A stretch of 53,570 nucleotides of DNA from Actinomycetota bacterium (lineage in GTDB: Bacteria; Actinomycetota; CADDZG01; WHSQ01). The translations under genes and the position numbers were made by a program. The notes beneath the pieces are model-generated. The model was given only the letters and a program-made list of their open reading frames with translations. It had not been told where the DNA came from and did no database searches. Shown piece after piece: positions 34,544 to 42,977 of this stretch (positions within the stretch are counted from its first letter, which is position 1; every line of letters starts with the position of its first letter). The DNA lies in contig WHTI01000007.1 in NCBI GenBank assembly GCA_009377815.1, positions 1-53,570 of the forward strand, written 5' to 3'.

Positions 34544-36610
34544 CTATCTCAGGTGCACTAAAAGATTGCCGAAGGTGTCGACGACGGCCCGGTCCCCCGG
34601 CAGTACGAGAGCCGATGTCTCCCGAGCCTCGACGATGGCTGGCCCGTCAATCTGGTTCCCTTCCCCCAGCCGGTACCAGTCGTAGATGGGGCAGTCGACG
34701 TAGCCGCCCTGCTCGGGGAAGTAAGCTGGCCGAGAACCTGTGCGAGCAAGCGCTGTTCCCTCTCTCTCGGCCACCTGCCGTTCCAGTCTGATCTGGGGCG
34801 TTTCGCCCAAAGCAAGTAGTCGCCAGTTAACGACCTCAATGGGAGCTTCAGCATTCTGGAATCCGTAGCGCTCTTTGTAGACCGCCTCGAAGTTTGTCCG
34901 CATCTCCTTGACAGTCGTCTCGTCGGCCGCGCCGTCCGGCAGGGGTACAGTAACCTCGTAGCCCTGCCCGGAGTAACGCATGTCGGCCGATCGCTCAAAG
35001 GTCGGTGTGCCCCCATGAGATTCCTCGAGAAGGTCTCCTGCCGTACAAGTCATCTCACCGTAGATACGGTTTAGCTGTTCAGGCGAAAGCTCGTCGAGGA
35101 CGGTCACGAAAGTTTGCACCAAGTCAAAGCGAGCACCTGCGATAAGAAGGCCGAGCGCGGAGTTCACGCCAGCGTTTAGTGGAATTAAGACACGCGGCAC
35201 GCCCAGTTCCTTGGCCAAGTGGCAAGCGTGGATCGGCCCGGCCCCCCCGAAAGCAACTATGGTCAAGTCGCGCGGGTCGTGCCCTCGGCGGATGGTGGCC
35301 TCACGCATGGCCAAGGCCATATTGGCGTCTACGACTTCGTGCACACCCCAGGCAGCCTGCTCGACAGTTAGTCCAAGAGGCTGACCCACTTTCTCTGCCA
35401 GAACGGTCCGGGCTCCTTCAGCGTCGAGCCCCATCTCGCCTCCGAGAAAGTAGTCGGGGTTCAGGTAGCCAAGCACTAAGTCAGCGTCCGTCACGGTACC
35501 GAACTGGGCCTGTCGCCCGTAGCACACCGGCCCCGGATCCGCTCCTGTGCTCTCTGGTCCTACGATGATAGTGCCTAGGCTAACTCTAGCGATGCTGCCG
35601 CCACCTGCCCCGATCTCGATCAGATCTGTTGCGGGGATGGAGAGAGGCAGACCACTCTCGGGAACTAGATCACGTCGATCGATCTCGAACTCGTCGGTGC
35701 TGGCCGGGATGCCCCTCTCGATCAAGCTGACTTTCGCCGTTGTTCCGCCCATGTCGAAGGAGATGACATCGCCAAGTCCGGCGGCTCCAGCCATGTGCGC
35801 AGCTGCAATTACGCCCGCGGCTGGCCCAGATTCGATGATGCGGACGGGAGCATCTTCTGCCACCGCAGCGGTTGTGGTGCCCCCGTTGGATTGCATGACG
35901 AAAAGGGCAGCGCCATAACCACGTGATTCTAGGTCTGCTCGCAAGCTCCGCAAGTACCGCTGCACTCGCGGCAAGATATAGGCGTTGGCCACGGTTGTAT
36001 TTGTGCGCTCGTATTCACGGTACTTGGGCGAGATCTCCGATGACAACGAAATTGGTAGCCCCTCTAGTTGCTCGGACAGAAGGCGACGAACGGACTGTTC
36101 ATGGATCGGATTCGCATAAGCGTGGAGAAAGCTGATGGCTACCGACTCGAAGCCCTGCTCCTTGATGAGAGCAGAGAGCTGCAGAATCTCATCCTCACTG
36201 ATCGGGATAAGAATCTCACCGTTGGAGCTAATGCGCTCCGTGGCTTCCTTGACATTGTTGCGGGGCACGAGCGAACGCGGTTTGTCCTGCATCATGTCGT
36301 AAAGGTTAGGGCGACGTTGGCGTTGGATCTCCAGCACGTCTCGAAAGCCCCGTGTTGTGATGAGCAAGGTTACTGCACCCTTGCGCTCGAGAATTGTGTT
36401 GGCTCCGATGGTCGTACCGTGAATTATCTGCGACACTTGCTGGAGAACGTTCGGTGAATCACCGAGCGCTGCGAGGAAACCTTGGATCACGCCGGTCGAA
36501 GGATCCGGGCTCGTAGTCGGTGTCTTCCACATCTTGACTCGGCCAGATTCCGCTTCGTGGAACACGAAATCCGTGAATGTTCCCCCGATATCTACTCCGA
36601 TCCGCATCAT
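34544..36610 (-). CDS. hyuA: Hydantoinase A / 5-oxoprolinase alpha subunit
   Basis: A 688-residue ASKHA-fold ATPase that phosphorylates a carbonyl or amide to start ring opening. I see the phosphate-1 loop IGVDIGGTFTDF, IIHGTTIGANTIL, the FDMGGTTAKVSLI phosphate-2 loop, and GAGGGSIARV. DPGPVCYGR and VAFGGAGPIHACHLAKE are conserved further on. It pairs with HyuB as a heteromer in the cytosol. A palindromic operator candidate sits about 150 bases upstream of the start, and similar sites lie before the importer and the GntR operon. The start is ATG-ATG, so 36607 is equally possible. Confidence 0.93.
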   Translation of the reverse strand: MMRIGVDIGGTFTDFVFHEAESGRVKMWKTPTTSPDPSTGVIQGFLAALGDSPNVLQQVSQIIHGTTIGANTILERKGAVTLLITTRGFRDVLEIQRQRRPNLYDMMQDKPRSLVPRNNVKEATERISSNGEILIPISEDEILQLSALIKEQGFESVAISFLHAYANPIHEQSVRRLLSEQLEGLPISLSSEISPKYREYERTNTTVANAYILPRVQRYLRSLRADLESRGYGAALFVMQSNGGTTTAAVAEDAPVRIIESGPAAGVIAAAHMAGAAGLGDVISFDMGGTTAKVSLIERGIPASTDEFEIDRRDLVPESGLPLSIPATDLIEIGAGGGSIARVSLGTIIVGPESTGADPGPVCYGRQAQFGTVTDADLVLGYLNPDYFLGGEMGLDAEGARTVLAEKVGQPLGLTVEQAAWGVHEVVDANMALAMREATIRRGHDPRDLTIVAFGGAGPIHACHLAKELGVPRVLIPLNAGVNSALGLLIAGARFDLVQTFVTVLDELSPEQLNRIYGEMTCTAGDLLEESHGGTPTFERSADMRYSGQGYEVTVPLPDGAADETTVKEMRTNFEAVYKERYGFQNAEAPIEVVNWRLLALGETPQIRLERQVAEREGTALARTGSRPAYFPEQGGYVDCPIYDWYRLGEGNQIDGPAIVEARETSALVLPGDRAVVDTFGNLLVHLR

Positions 36611-36756
36611 CAGACGCGCGCCAGAAGCAGAGGCGCAGCCGTGATAGGCCCGTGATCGACGACCATTCGGTCAATCTGAGGAAGCTGCCGATGCGCATCT
36701 GTTGAAAGCATCCTTAGGTCGATCCTTCCTTCCCTTGGGCACCATGAGGAGATGAT

Positions 36757-36772
36757 ATATCCTCCAGGATAT
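36757..36772. promoter_or_regulatory. Candidate GntR operator 4 before hyuA
   Basis: ATATCCT-CC-AGGATAT is an inverted repeat with perfect 7-bp arms around a 2-bp centre. The left arm equals those of operators 1 and 2 in the regulator gap. Confidence 0.6.
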
Positions 36773-36920
36773 TCCCGTCAACTGGATTGAACACACCTGA
36801 AACGGAATGCGTCAATTGTGTCGAGGAGCTAACCCTGCGCCAGAGGCGCAAGAGCGGAAGAGGTCGCACCGAGATCCCACAACAGAGGAGAAGACCTCTC
36901 ACTAGCGGCTAGCTCGATCC

Positions 36921-37545
36921 CGAGGGGGACGAAAACTCTAATCAGGTCCCTGAGCGGCCTTTGCTAGGGTCCGGGCGCCTGGGACAACCCTCTAGACGGG
37001 AGAGAAACCCCCTTGATCCTGTCGTTCTGTTACCTCATGACTCGGGCGTTGCTCCGAGTGCTCCTTCCCCGTACCAAGTTCCGCGCTGCGACCGAGGCCG
37101 AGCTCTTGGTCCTGCGCCACGAGCTGGATATCTTGCGACGCCAGGTTGTACGACCGAAGTTGAACCGCCGCGATCGCATCCTGCTCGCCTCAGCCAGCCG
37201 GGTGCTCCCTAAGACCTCCTGGAGCACGTTTCTCGTAACGCCCCGGACGATCTTGCGATGGCATCGCGAACTCGTCCGGAGGAAGTGGACCGACCGGGAC
37301 CGAGCACCGGGCCGACCGCCCACCTCGCCGGAGGTGCGCAAGCTCGTGATCCGGCTCGCCAGAGACAATCCCAGGTGGGGATGCATGCGGATCAAAGGCG
37401 AGCTCAAGAAACTGGGAGTGGTGGTGGCGGTCTCGACGATCCGCTCGATACTTCGCACGCAGGCGTACCGCCGGCTCCCCGGAGGAGCGGGCCCACCTGG
37501 CGACAGTTCATCAGGGCCTGTGGCGCTGTTCGAGGTCAGCTGATA
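36921..37545 (+). mobile_element. rve-type IS relic, copy 1 (left end and transposase N-terminal half)
   Basis: The left end reads CGAGGGGGACGAAAACTCTA and is shared with copy 2 at 43449. A TTG at 37013 opens the transposase: AELLVLRHELDILRRQV, RRDRILLASASRVLPK and TPRTILRWHRELVRRKW. Next comes LARDNPRWGCMRIKGELKKL, the last part before the catalytic domain. Near 37470 a frameshift moves APRRSGPTWRQFIRA to another frame and the gene breaks off. The integrase catalytic domain is missing. Confidence 0.8.
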
Positions 37546-37850
37546 TGACACGAGAACCGGAAGTAGGGAGTATCGATGTCGGGCGGTAAGTCCTATGGAT
37601 CCGACGCAGGAGTAACTCGTGAGAAAGCCACGCTGGTGGGCGAAGTACGACCAGTGGGTTGAGACCAAGACCCGCGGGACGAGTACCGAAGCCGGTCACT
37701 CAGGACGACATAGGAGTGGTCTGTTGGATGGCCGACCTTCCACCAGACTCGAGCGCATAGATGGACACCTTGCGTCACATGATTCATTCGGCGACGAGTT
37801 GAGCGACTGGTAATTCACGCTCCGCAAAGGGACGTGCCCGCCCACATAGC
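37546..37850. other. Intergenic stretch without a supported gene
   Basis: About 305 bases between the transposase relic and the RNase H-like gene's stop. A GTG at 37619 starts a 64-residue basic frame (RKPRWWAKYDQWVETKTRG...), but composition and ending look random. I see no terminator or RNA. Confidence 0.4.
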
Positions 37851-39059
37851 TTAGAACTCTCGCACTGCGTGCCAGCGTCGCTCCCACTCGGCTACGCGAT
37901 CTAAGTCACGTTGATACGGCTTGCCTGTCTGGATCGCATAGTCGACGCGATTGCAGATTCGGTGAGCCAGCCGGACGTTGTCGACGGTTAGTTTGCCGTC
38001 GTCCTTCTTGAGGACCGGGTAGTGATCTGGGGTCGGCATCCAGTCAATCGGAGGGTGCACCTTCCGCTCGAAGTAATGTCGACCACCAGCTCCCTCGGGG
38101 CAAAGGCACGTTGGCATGCTGCATGCGACTTCTTTGATCCGTCCCTGTTCGGCGGCTTTGAGTAGCACACCTTTGACGCCGACATATCGGAGGGCATCCA
38201 CAATGGCAGCGCGACGGGCGACAGTCGCATCCCAGAACCGTCGCTGTTTGGGCCATTCCTCAGCTTCCAGGATACGCGCGTTTGTGGCCTCGTCGTTGAA
38301 CAGGACTTTGTAAACATGTCCGGCCTTCAAGACGAGTCCGGTGTACCCATAATCGACGAGCTGGTGGTCAGGACTGGCCTCGTTCACTACCTCGTAGATG
38401 TGCTTGGAGACGCGGTTGCGACCCACCTGTTTGTCGGTCACGATCCGGATGAACTCGGTTTGGCCGCGCGGTCTGATGCAGCCTTCTGTGACTTCGAGCG
38501 GACTCCACTTCCGTCGGACCTGTTGGTGGTCAATCTTGGTCTTGAGAATGCTCTTTGCCGCTCTCTTTGCTGCCTTGTCAACGCTCTTCGCGTATTCGCC
38601 CTTCTTTCCGGGAATCCACGTCGGCACTACGCGGAGTCGGTGCCGCTGGTTTGCACGGTTACATAACCTGCGGAGCTCCATCCACTGCCGGACGTTGTCT
38701 ACAGGGGCACCGCCACTTCTGTGCCATTTCGTGTTCGGCCAAACTTTCCGGGCGTTGTATAGGTTGTCGACGAAGTAGCGCGAGTCGCTGTAGATGATGA
38801 TCTTGGTGACGTCGGCTAGATCAATGGGGGGATGCCGCCCAAGCGCCGTCTTCAGCGCTTGGATGGGAGCCTCCAGCTCCATCTGGTTGTTGGAGGCACC
38901 CTCGTGCGAGTAAGGGAACGGCTCGGTCTCGGACTGCTCATGACCGTGGGCGTCGACCCAGACGTGGCGGATGCCAAGCCCTCCACGGCGCGGGCCAGGG
39001 AGCGAGGAACCGTCGACGAAGATATTCAAGGCTGTCTCATCGATGAAATCAGGAATCAC
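37851..39059 (-). CDS. RNase H-like domain fused to an HNH-type C-terminus
   Basis: A 402-residue protein. Residues 8 to about 145 form an RNase HI-like domain: D16 in IFVDGSS, E61 in NNQMELEAPIQAL, D92 in IIYSDSRYFVDN and a fourth acid in KSVDKAAKRA. All four carboxylates of the two-metal site seem present. A central 150-residue part is unrecognised (HIYEVVNEASPDHQLVDYGY). The last 90 residues have a CSMPTCLC cysteine pair, PDHYPVLKKDDGKLTVDNV and RLAHRICNRVDY, an HNH-like pattern with D-H, N and H residues. It could cut RNA in hybrids and DNA, and lies in a group of nuclease-like genes. A defence role is inferred. Confidence 0.7.
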   Translation of the reverse strand: MIPDFIDETALNIFVDGSSLPGPRRGGLGIRHVWVDAHGHEQSETEPFPYSHEGASNNQMELEAPIQALKTALGRHPPIDLADVTKIIIYSDSRYFVDNLYNARKVWPNTKWHRSGGAPVDNVRQWMELRRLCNRANQRHRLRVVPTWIPGKKGEYAKSVDKAAKRAAKSILKTKIDHQQVRRKWSPLEVTEGCIRPRGQTEFIRIVTDKQVGRNRVSKHIYEVVNEASPDHQLVDYGYTGLVLKAGHVYKVLFNDEATNARILEAEEWPKQRRFWDATVARRAAIVDALRYVGVKGVLLKAAEQGRIKEVACSMPTCLCPEGAGGRHYFERKVHPPIDWMPTPDHYPVLKKDDGKLTVDNVRLAHRICNRVDYAIQTGKPYQRDLDRVAEWERRWHAVREF

Positions 39060-39194
39060 AGTTGGCCCCTGGACGTGGGAGTCGCCGTTACCTACGATCG
39101 TAGACCCGAGGAATGAAGCGTCCCAGTGAACATGCTTCGCCTAGAGTCAGCTTGCATCTAAGGATATGTTCAACAGTGTAGGGAAGGTCGAACA

Positions 39195-40133
39195 TTGCCG
39201 AGCAGAGCTCGCCGCTCATTCGATGAACTCAGTCACGACGTTGAGAAACTCATGTCATATGACCCCGTCGGTCCCGGCGGCGGTAAACGTATCGAGAAGA
39301 CGGAGGTGCTCAACAAGTCTGCAATCGTTCTGCTTACGGCCTTCTGGGAGGCTTACTGCGAAGATCTGGCGGTCGAAGCAGTCAGCCATCTGGTCGAGTT
39401 TGCCGAGAGCGCTGAAGAGCTCCCACAAAGGCTAAGAGAGCGCGTGGCTCGCGAACTCCGAAAGGAACGCGACGAACTCAGCGTCTGGCGGCTTGCGGAT
39501 GACGGGTGGAGGCGCATGCTCCGAGTCCGCCTCAGAGAGCTCCAGAAGAAACGCAACTTGCTCATGAATACACCGAAATCATCGAATGTCGATTACATCT
39601 TCGACAACTACCTTGGGGTCCCTCATGTCTCAGAGGCGTGGCACTGGCAGGGCATGACGCAAGAAAGTGCGTGCAAGAAGCTGGATCGAATGGTGACGCT
39701 ACGAGGAGACATAGCGCATAGGGGGTCAGCCGCCAAACCCGTATCGCGAGCGGTTGCAAGGGGTCACCTCAAGCATGTACGGCGCATAGTAGGCAAGACC
39801 GGCGGGGCAGTTAACTCAGTCCTAAGAGATTCAACCGGAGTGGGCTTGTGGGAGCCAATGCTTGTCCGCGTTATGGAGCGTGTTACGGGCGACATCTTTA
39901 CTGCCGCGGAGGTGAACCGGGCCCTAGACACCCTGACGACTAGTCAAAGGGAAGTCATATCGCTGAGATTTGGGCTGCATACCCGGAGCTCCATCACCCA
40001 TCCTTCCGACAAGCCGGAGCAACTCATGAAGCTTGACGAAATCGCCTCCATGCTGGGAGTAACGTCCAAGCGAATCCGGCAGATTGAGTCTGCGGCGTTG
40101 CGCAAACTCCGTGCCTTCCAAACGGACCAGTAG
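39195..40133 (+). CDS. RiboL-PSP-HEPN-like domain fused to sigma-70 region 4
   Basis: From TTG 39195 (GGGAAGG upstream) it has 312 residues. The first 190 are helical with LNKSAIVLLTAFWEAYCEDL and the HEPN-type R-x4-H motif R170/H175 (LRGDIAHRG), as in RNases and in abortive-infection proteins. The C-terminal 70 residues are a clear sigma-70 region 4: ALDTLTTSQREVISLRFGL, then LDEIASMLGVTSKRIRQIES and AALRKLRAF. There is no region 2, so it is not a working sigma factor alone. It may bind -35 elements or RNA polymerase and bring a HEPN RNase to them. I know of no standard family with this order. Confidence 0.72.
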   Translation: MPSRARRSFDELSHDVEKLMSYDPVGPGGGKRIEKTEVLNKSAIVLLTAFWEAYCEDLAVEAVSHLVEFAESAEELPQRLRERVARELRKERDELSVWRLADDGWRRMLRVRLRELQKKRNLLMNTPKSSNVDYIFDNYLGVPHVSEAWHWQGMTQESACKKLDRMVTLRGDIAHRGSAAKPVSRAVARGHLKHVRRIVGKTGGAVNSVLRDSTGVGLWEPMLVRVMERVTGDIFTAAEVNRALDTLTTSQREVISLRFGLHTRSSITHPSDKPEQLMKLDEIASMLGVTSKRIRQIESAALRKLRAFQTDQ

Positions 40134-40180
40134 GGTAATCGTGGGGCCGCTTGCTCAGTCTGTTGAGCCGAGGAGGACTA

Positions 40181-40387
40181 CTAGTCCTCGGCGTGGTCGG
40201 TGAACAGGGGTCCGACCTGACCTCGATCGGTTCGTTTGAAACAAGCCTCTCTGTTGGAGCAGGCGACCACGCCATTGTGTTGGCTGCCATCGTGCAAGGT
40301 GATATCTGCTAGCTGGAACAGCCTAGTACCGACGCGACCGCAGATGAGGCACTGCCGGACTGGCTGCTGGCGTGGCTGGAAATGCAC
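40181..40387 (-). CDS. Small cysteine-rich protein, possible zinc binder
   Basis: A GTG at 40387 starts a 68-residue protein. QCLICGRVGTRLFQLADITL and VVACSNREACFKRT carry a CxxC and a CxxxxxC pair that could hold one zinc. Codon use looks like real coding. It lies convergent to the HEPN fusion gene. Similar short proteins are often found in actinobacteria without assigned function. Confidence 0.5.
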   Translation of the reverse strand: MHFQPRQQPVRQCLICGRVGTRLFQLADITLHDGSQHNGVVACSNREACFKRTDRGQVGPLFTDHAED

Positions 40388-40600
40388 CCCGCGAGCTTGC
40401 TGAAAAACGCTGGCTCCCGAGGACTCCGGACCAGCGAGCCATCCTTCCTCGTGTTACTCGTGGCCCACGTGCCATCAGATGAAGAATAGTCGAACCCCGG
40501 CGGCAGCCGCCGGAGCTAGACGGAAGGTGGCCGTCGAACGTGAAGGCTGGCGGGAAGGGCCTCGAGAAGGCACGCCTCAGTTCAGAACGGAGGAAAGACA
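40388..40600. other. Short leader region of the 40601 gene
   Basis: About 210 bases with no supported gene; it should carry the promoter of the following pair. A GGAGGAAAG ribosome-binding site ends it, just before ATG 40601. Confidence 0.4.
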
Positions 40601-41614
40601 ATGCTGGCTTACCAGGTACGCGATCGGGTGCTTCGCACAGAACCAGAGGGCACCAAGCTCAGGTTTCCCAACGATGTAGAGGTAGCACTACATTTCACCC
40701 CTGCCTCCGCCTTCGGAGGTGTAGCAAAGAAAGGACGAACGGTTGGGCGGCAATCTGAAGCAACTCTTCGGTGGGACGCGAACACGGGGCGGCAATACGT
40801 CTTTAGCGCCACTCCTTTGGATCCTGCAGATGTCGCTGCTCAATCGGGCCGCTACAAGGTGCGGTTCAGAGCGAATGTATTCACCTGTCAAACTCGAGTC
40901 GACGATAGAAACGGGTTGCAGCACCTTATAGAGACGCTGGCCTACGTGCTGCCTCCTCTCTTGAACGTCGACATGTTGGACTCCGTGACCTTGGATCGCG
41001 TCGGTGGCTCCGTGGGCGGAACTTCGTTCCCATGGGAGTTGTCGCGCAGCCTGCCAGGCAATTTCGAAGTCACGACAACCGATGAGCAAGAGCAACGACT
41101 AATGGGCGCGTGGGAACGATTGACCAGTATCGAGGATGAAGATCGCAGGATCGTCGCGGCACTTCAATACTTTTACGTCGCCTGCCGTCTTGAGAGAGTC
41201 GGGTCCTCCCCTTGGGAGTTCCTTCCCGAAATCGTGTTGAATCTCGCTAAGGTCCTCGAGGCGTTGTTCCCACCATCATCCGAGCAGGGAACGATCGACG
41301 CGGCGAGACAGGGCTTGCAGCAGTTGGGATATCCGGCGGATGAGGTCGACCGAGACTTCATCCCTGCCATCGCCTTGCGAAACAGCCTGGACGCGGGTCA
41401 CGCAAGCCTCGCGATCTTCGATGCTGCCGACTTAGCCGAAGTCCATACGGACTGCGAACGCGCGGAACCGACATTCAGGGAAATGCTGCGGCGTCTCTTG
41501 GCGGCAGCCGAAAGCGGAACCGTGTCGTTGGAACCATTTGGGAACACGGAACCTTCAAAGGATGTACTCAAAGTTCTCGAGCGCATCAGAACAGCGAACG
41601 AGCGAAACCCATGA
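40601..41614 (+). CDS. Hypothetical protein with C-terminal HEPN-like motif
   Basis: A 337-residue protein with a strong GGAGGAAAG ribosome-binding site. The first 170 residues are beta-rich (LRFPNDVEVALHFTPASAF, YKVRFRANVFTCQTRV) and the last 150 helical. In the helical part ALRNSLDAGHASLAIF contains R260 and H267 (R-x6-H), like ApeA-type HEPN ribonuclease domains. The next gene, a nuclease-like protein, follows on the same strand. The pattern suggests a two-gene defence module, but homology to ApeA is only by motif. Confidence 0.6.
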   Translation: MLAYQVRDRVLRTEPEGTKLRFPNDVEVALHFTPASAFGGVAKKGRTVGRQSEATLRWDANTGRQYVFSATPLDPADVAAQSGRYKVRFRANVFTCQTRVDDRNGLQHLIETLAYVLPPLLNVDMLDSVTLDRVGGSVGGTSFPWELSRSLPGNFEVTTTDEQEQRLMGAWERLTSIEDEDRRIVAALQYFYVACRLERVGSSPWEFLPEIVLNLAKVLEALFPPSSEQGTIDAARQGLQQLGYPADEVDRDFIPAIALRNSLDAGHASLAIFDAADLAEVHTDCERAEPTFREMLRRLLAAAESGTVSLEPFGNTEPSKDVLKVLERIRTANERNP

Positions 41615-41777
41615 GGCCTGGTTTGCCCCATTCACGCGCCAGAGAACCACGGCTGAAGGCGGGGCCATGTGGTCCCCCCTGCCCTACGCAGCTTACGACC
41701 AAGACTTGCGCTACGGACAGCGCCTATGGCAAGGACGAGTGGCCGGACGCGGCAACAGACGCGGCAACATAGGGAGC

Positions 41778-42977
41778 ATGGCGACGATTCCGGACTACGG
41801 AAGGCTGGGAGAGCAACGGGTCGGCAAGGCGGCCGGCGCGTGGGGCTTGCCAGACTTCGTCTATCAGCCGATCGAGGTCGACAAGGGTGGCGCGCGCCGC
41901 GAGGTCGGAGATCGGCTCATCTGGGTGGGAAACCAGATCGCAATCGTGCAAGTCAAGACTCGCTCATCGCCTGGCGACTCCGAGGATCGTGGGCGCGCCT
42001 GGCTCAACAGGCACCTCGCCAGAGCGAACCGACAGATCAACGGGACCTATAGGACTCTCTCCTCACCACCGAGCGACCTCGTCCTACGATCGGATCGTGG
42101 GGTCGAGGTTCCCTGGGACGCCAGCGTGGTGACTTCGTACTGCGGGGTGGTGGTAGTCGATTACGACCGCCCAATCAGATACGAGCCTCACCTCGATCAG
42201 TTGAAGGTGGCGACCATCGCGATGGTCGCTGACGACTGGGAGCTCATCACGTCGACACTGATCAGCACCGCGTCACTGCTGAATTACATCATGTGGCGAG
42301 CAACGGTTGGCGTGACGATCTCGCTGGGTCATGAGGACTACCTCTTGAAGCAGGTGCTGACCGCTGAGACGCGCGGTGAAAGGGCGAAGATCGATGCCGA
42401 CGGCCTGATCGCGGGACGTTGGGTAACAACCACCGATGAACCTTCCGACGCCGTCTTCGGATCAATGTCGGATCATCAATATGCCTTTGTCGTGAACGAG
42501 ATGATTGCCGGGGCGGCTGAGCAAGAACGCGAGTTCTCAACCTTCCGGGAAGCTCACGAATACCTTCACATCATCGAGTTCCTCGACCGGATCCCACCAA
42601 TGCACCGTGTGGAGTTCGGCAAGCGCGTAATCGCCAAATGCCAGGAAGCAGGCCGGACCAACAAGGCCCAGTCGAGCCTGCTGAGGACGGTTTCGGGACC
42701 TCTCGTCTTCGTTGCCCACCCCGGTCCAAGGGAGAAACGCGTCCATTGGCTGCGGAACCTCGTTCTTGCTCGTCATACCCAACTACAAGACGCGTTGAGC
42801 GGGCAGCAGGTAACCACACTGGGGGTGGCGACAGACCCCGTGCCAACAGCTGGGCGCTCGCATGACTACGTCTTGTTACGCGGACAGCTGCAACTTGAGC
42901 CCAATGAAAGGACACGACGCGACAAGATGTTCGGTGAGTTCCCAGGCGAGATTGAGATGTTCAGAGCAACCGATTGA
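41778..42977 (+). CDS. PD-(D/E)XK-like nuclease domain protein
   Basis: I prefer ATG 41778 (GGGAG just upstream) over longer starts, giving 399 residues. Residues 5 to 75 look like a restriction-endonuclease fold: LGEQRVGKAAGAWGLPDF, then D45 in REVGDRLIWVGN and IAIVQVKTR with Q58-V-K60, as in Mrr-type enzymes where Q replaces the E of ExK. The remaining 300 residues are unrecognised and helical. It lies 163 bases after the HEPN-motif gene. DNA cleavage is inferred. Confidence 0.62.
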   Translation: MATIPDYGRLGEQRVGKAAGAWGLPDFVYQPIEVDKGGARREVGDRLIWVGNQIAIVQVKTRSSPGDSEDRGRAWLNRHLARANRQINGTYRTLSSPPSDLVLRSDRGVEVPWDASVVTSYCGVVVVDYDRPIRYEPHLDQLKVATIAMVADDWELITSTLISTASLLNYIMWRATVGVTISLGHEDYLLKQVLTAETRGERAKIDADGLIAGRWVTTTDEPSDAVFGSMSDHQYAFVVNEMIAGAAEQEREFSTFREAHEYLHIIEFLDRIPPMHRVEFGKRVIAKCQEAGRTNKAQSSLLRTVSGPLVFVAHPGPREKRVHWLRNLVLARHTQLQDALSGQQVTTLGVATDPVPTAGRSHDYVLLRGQLQLEPNERTRRDKMFGEFPGEIEMFRATD

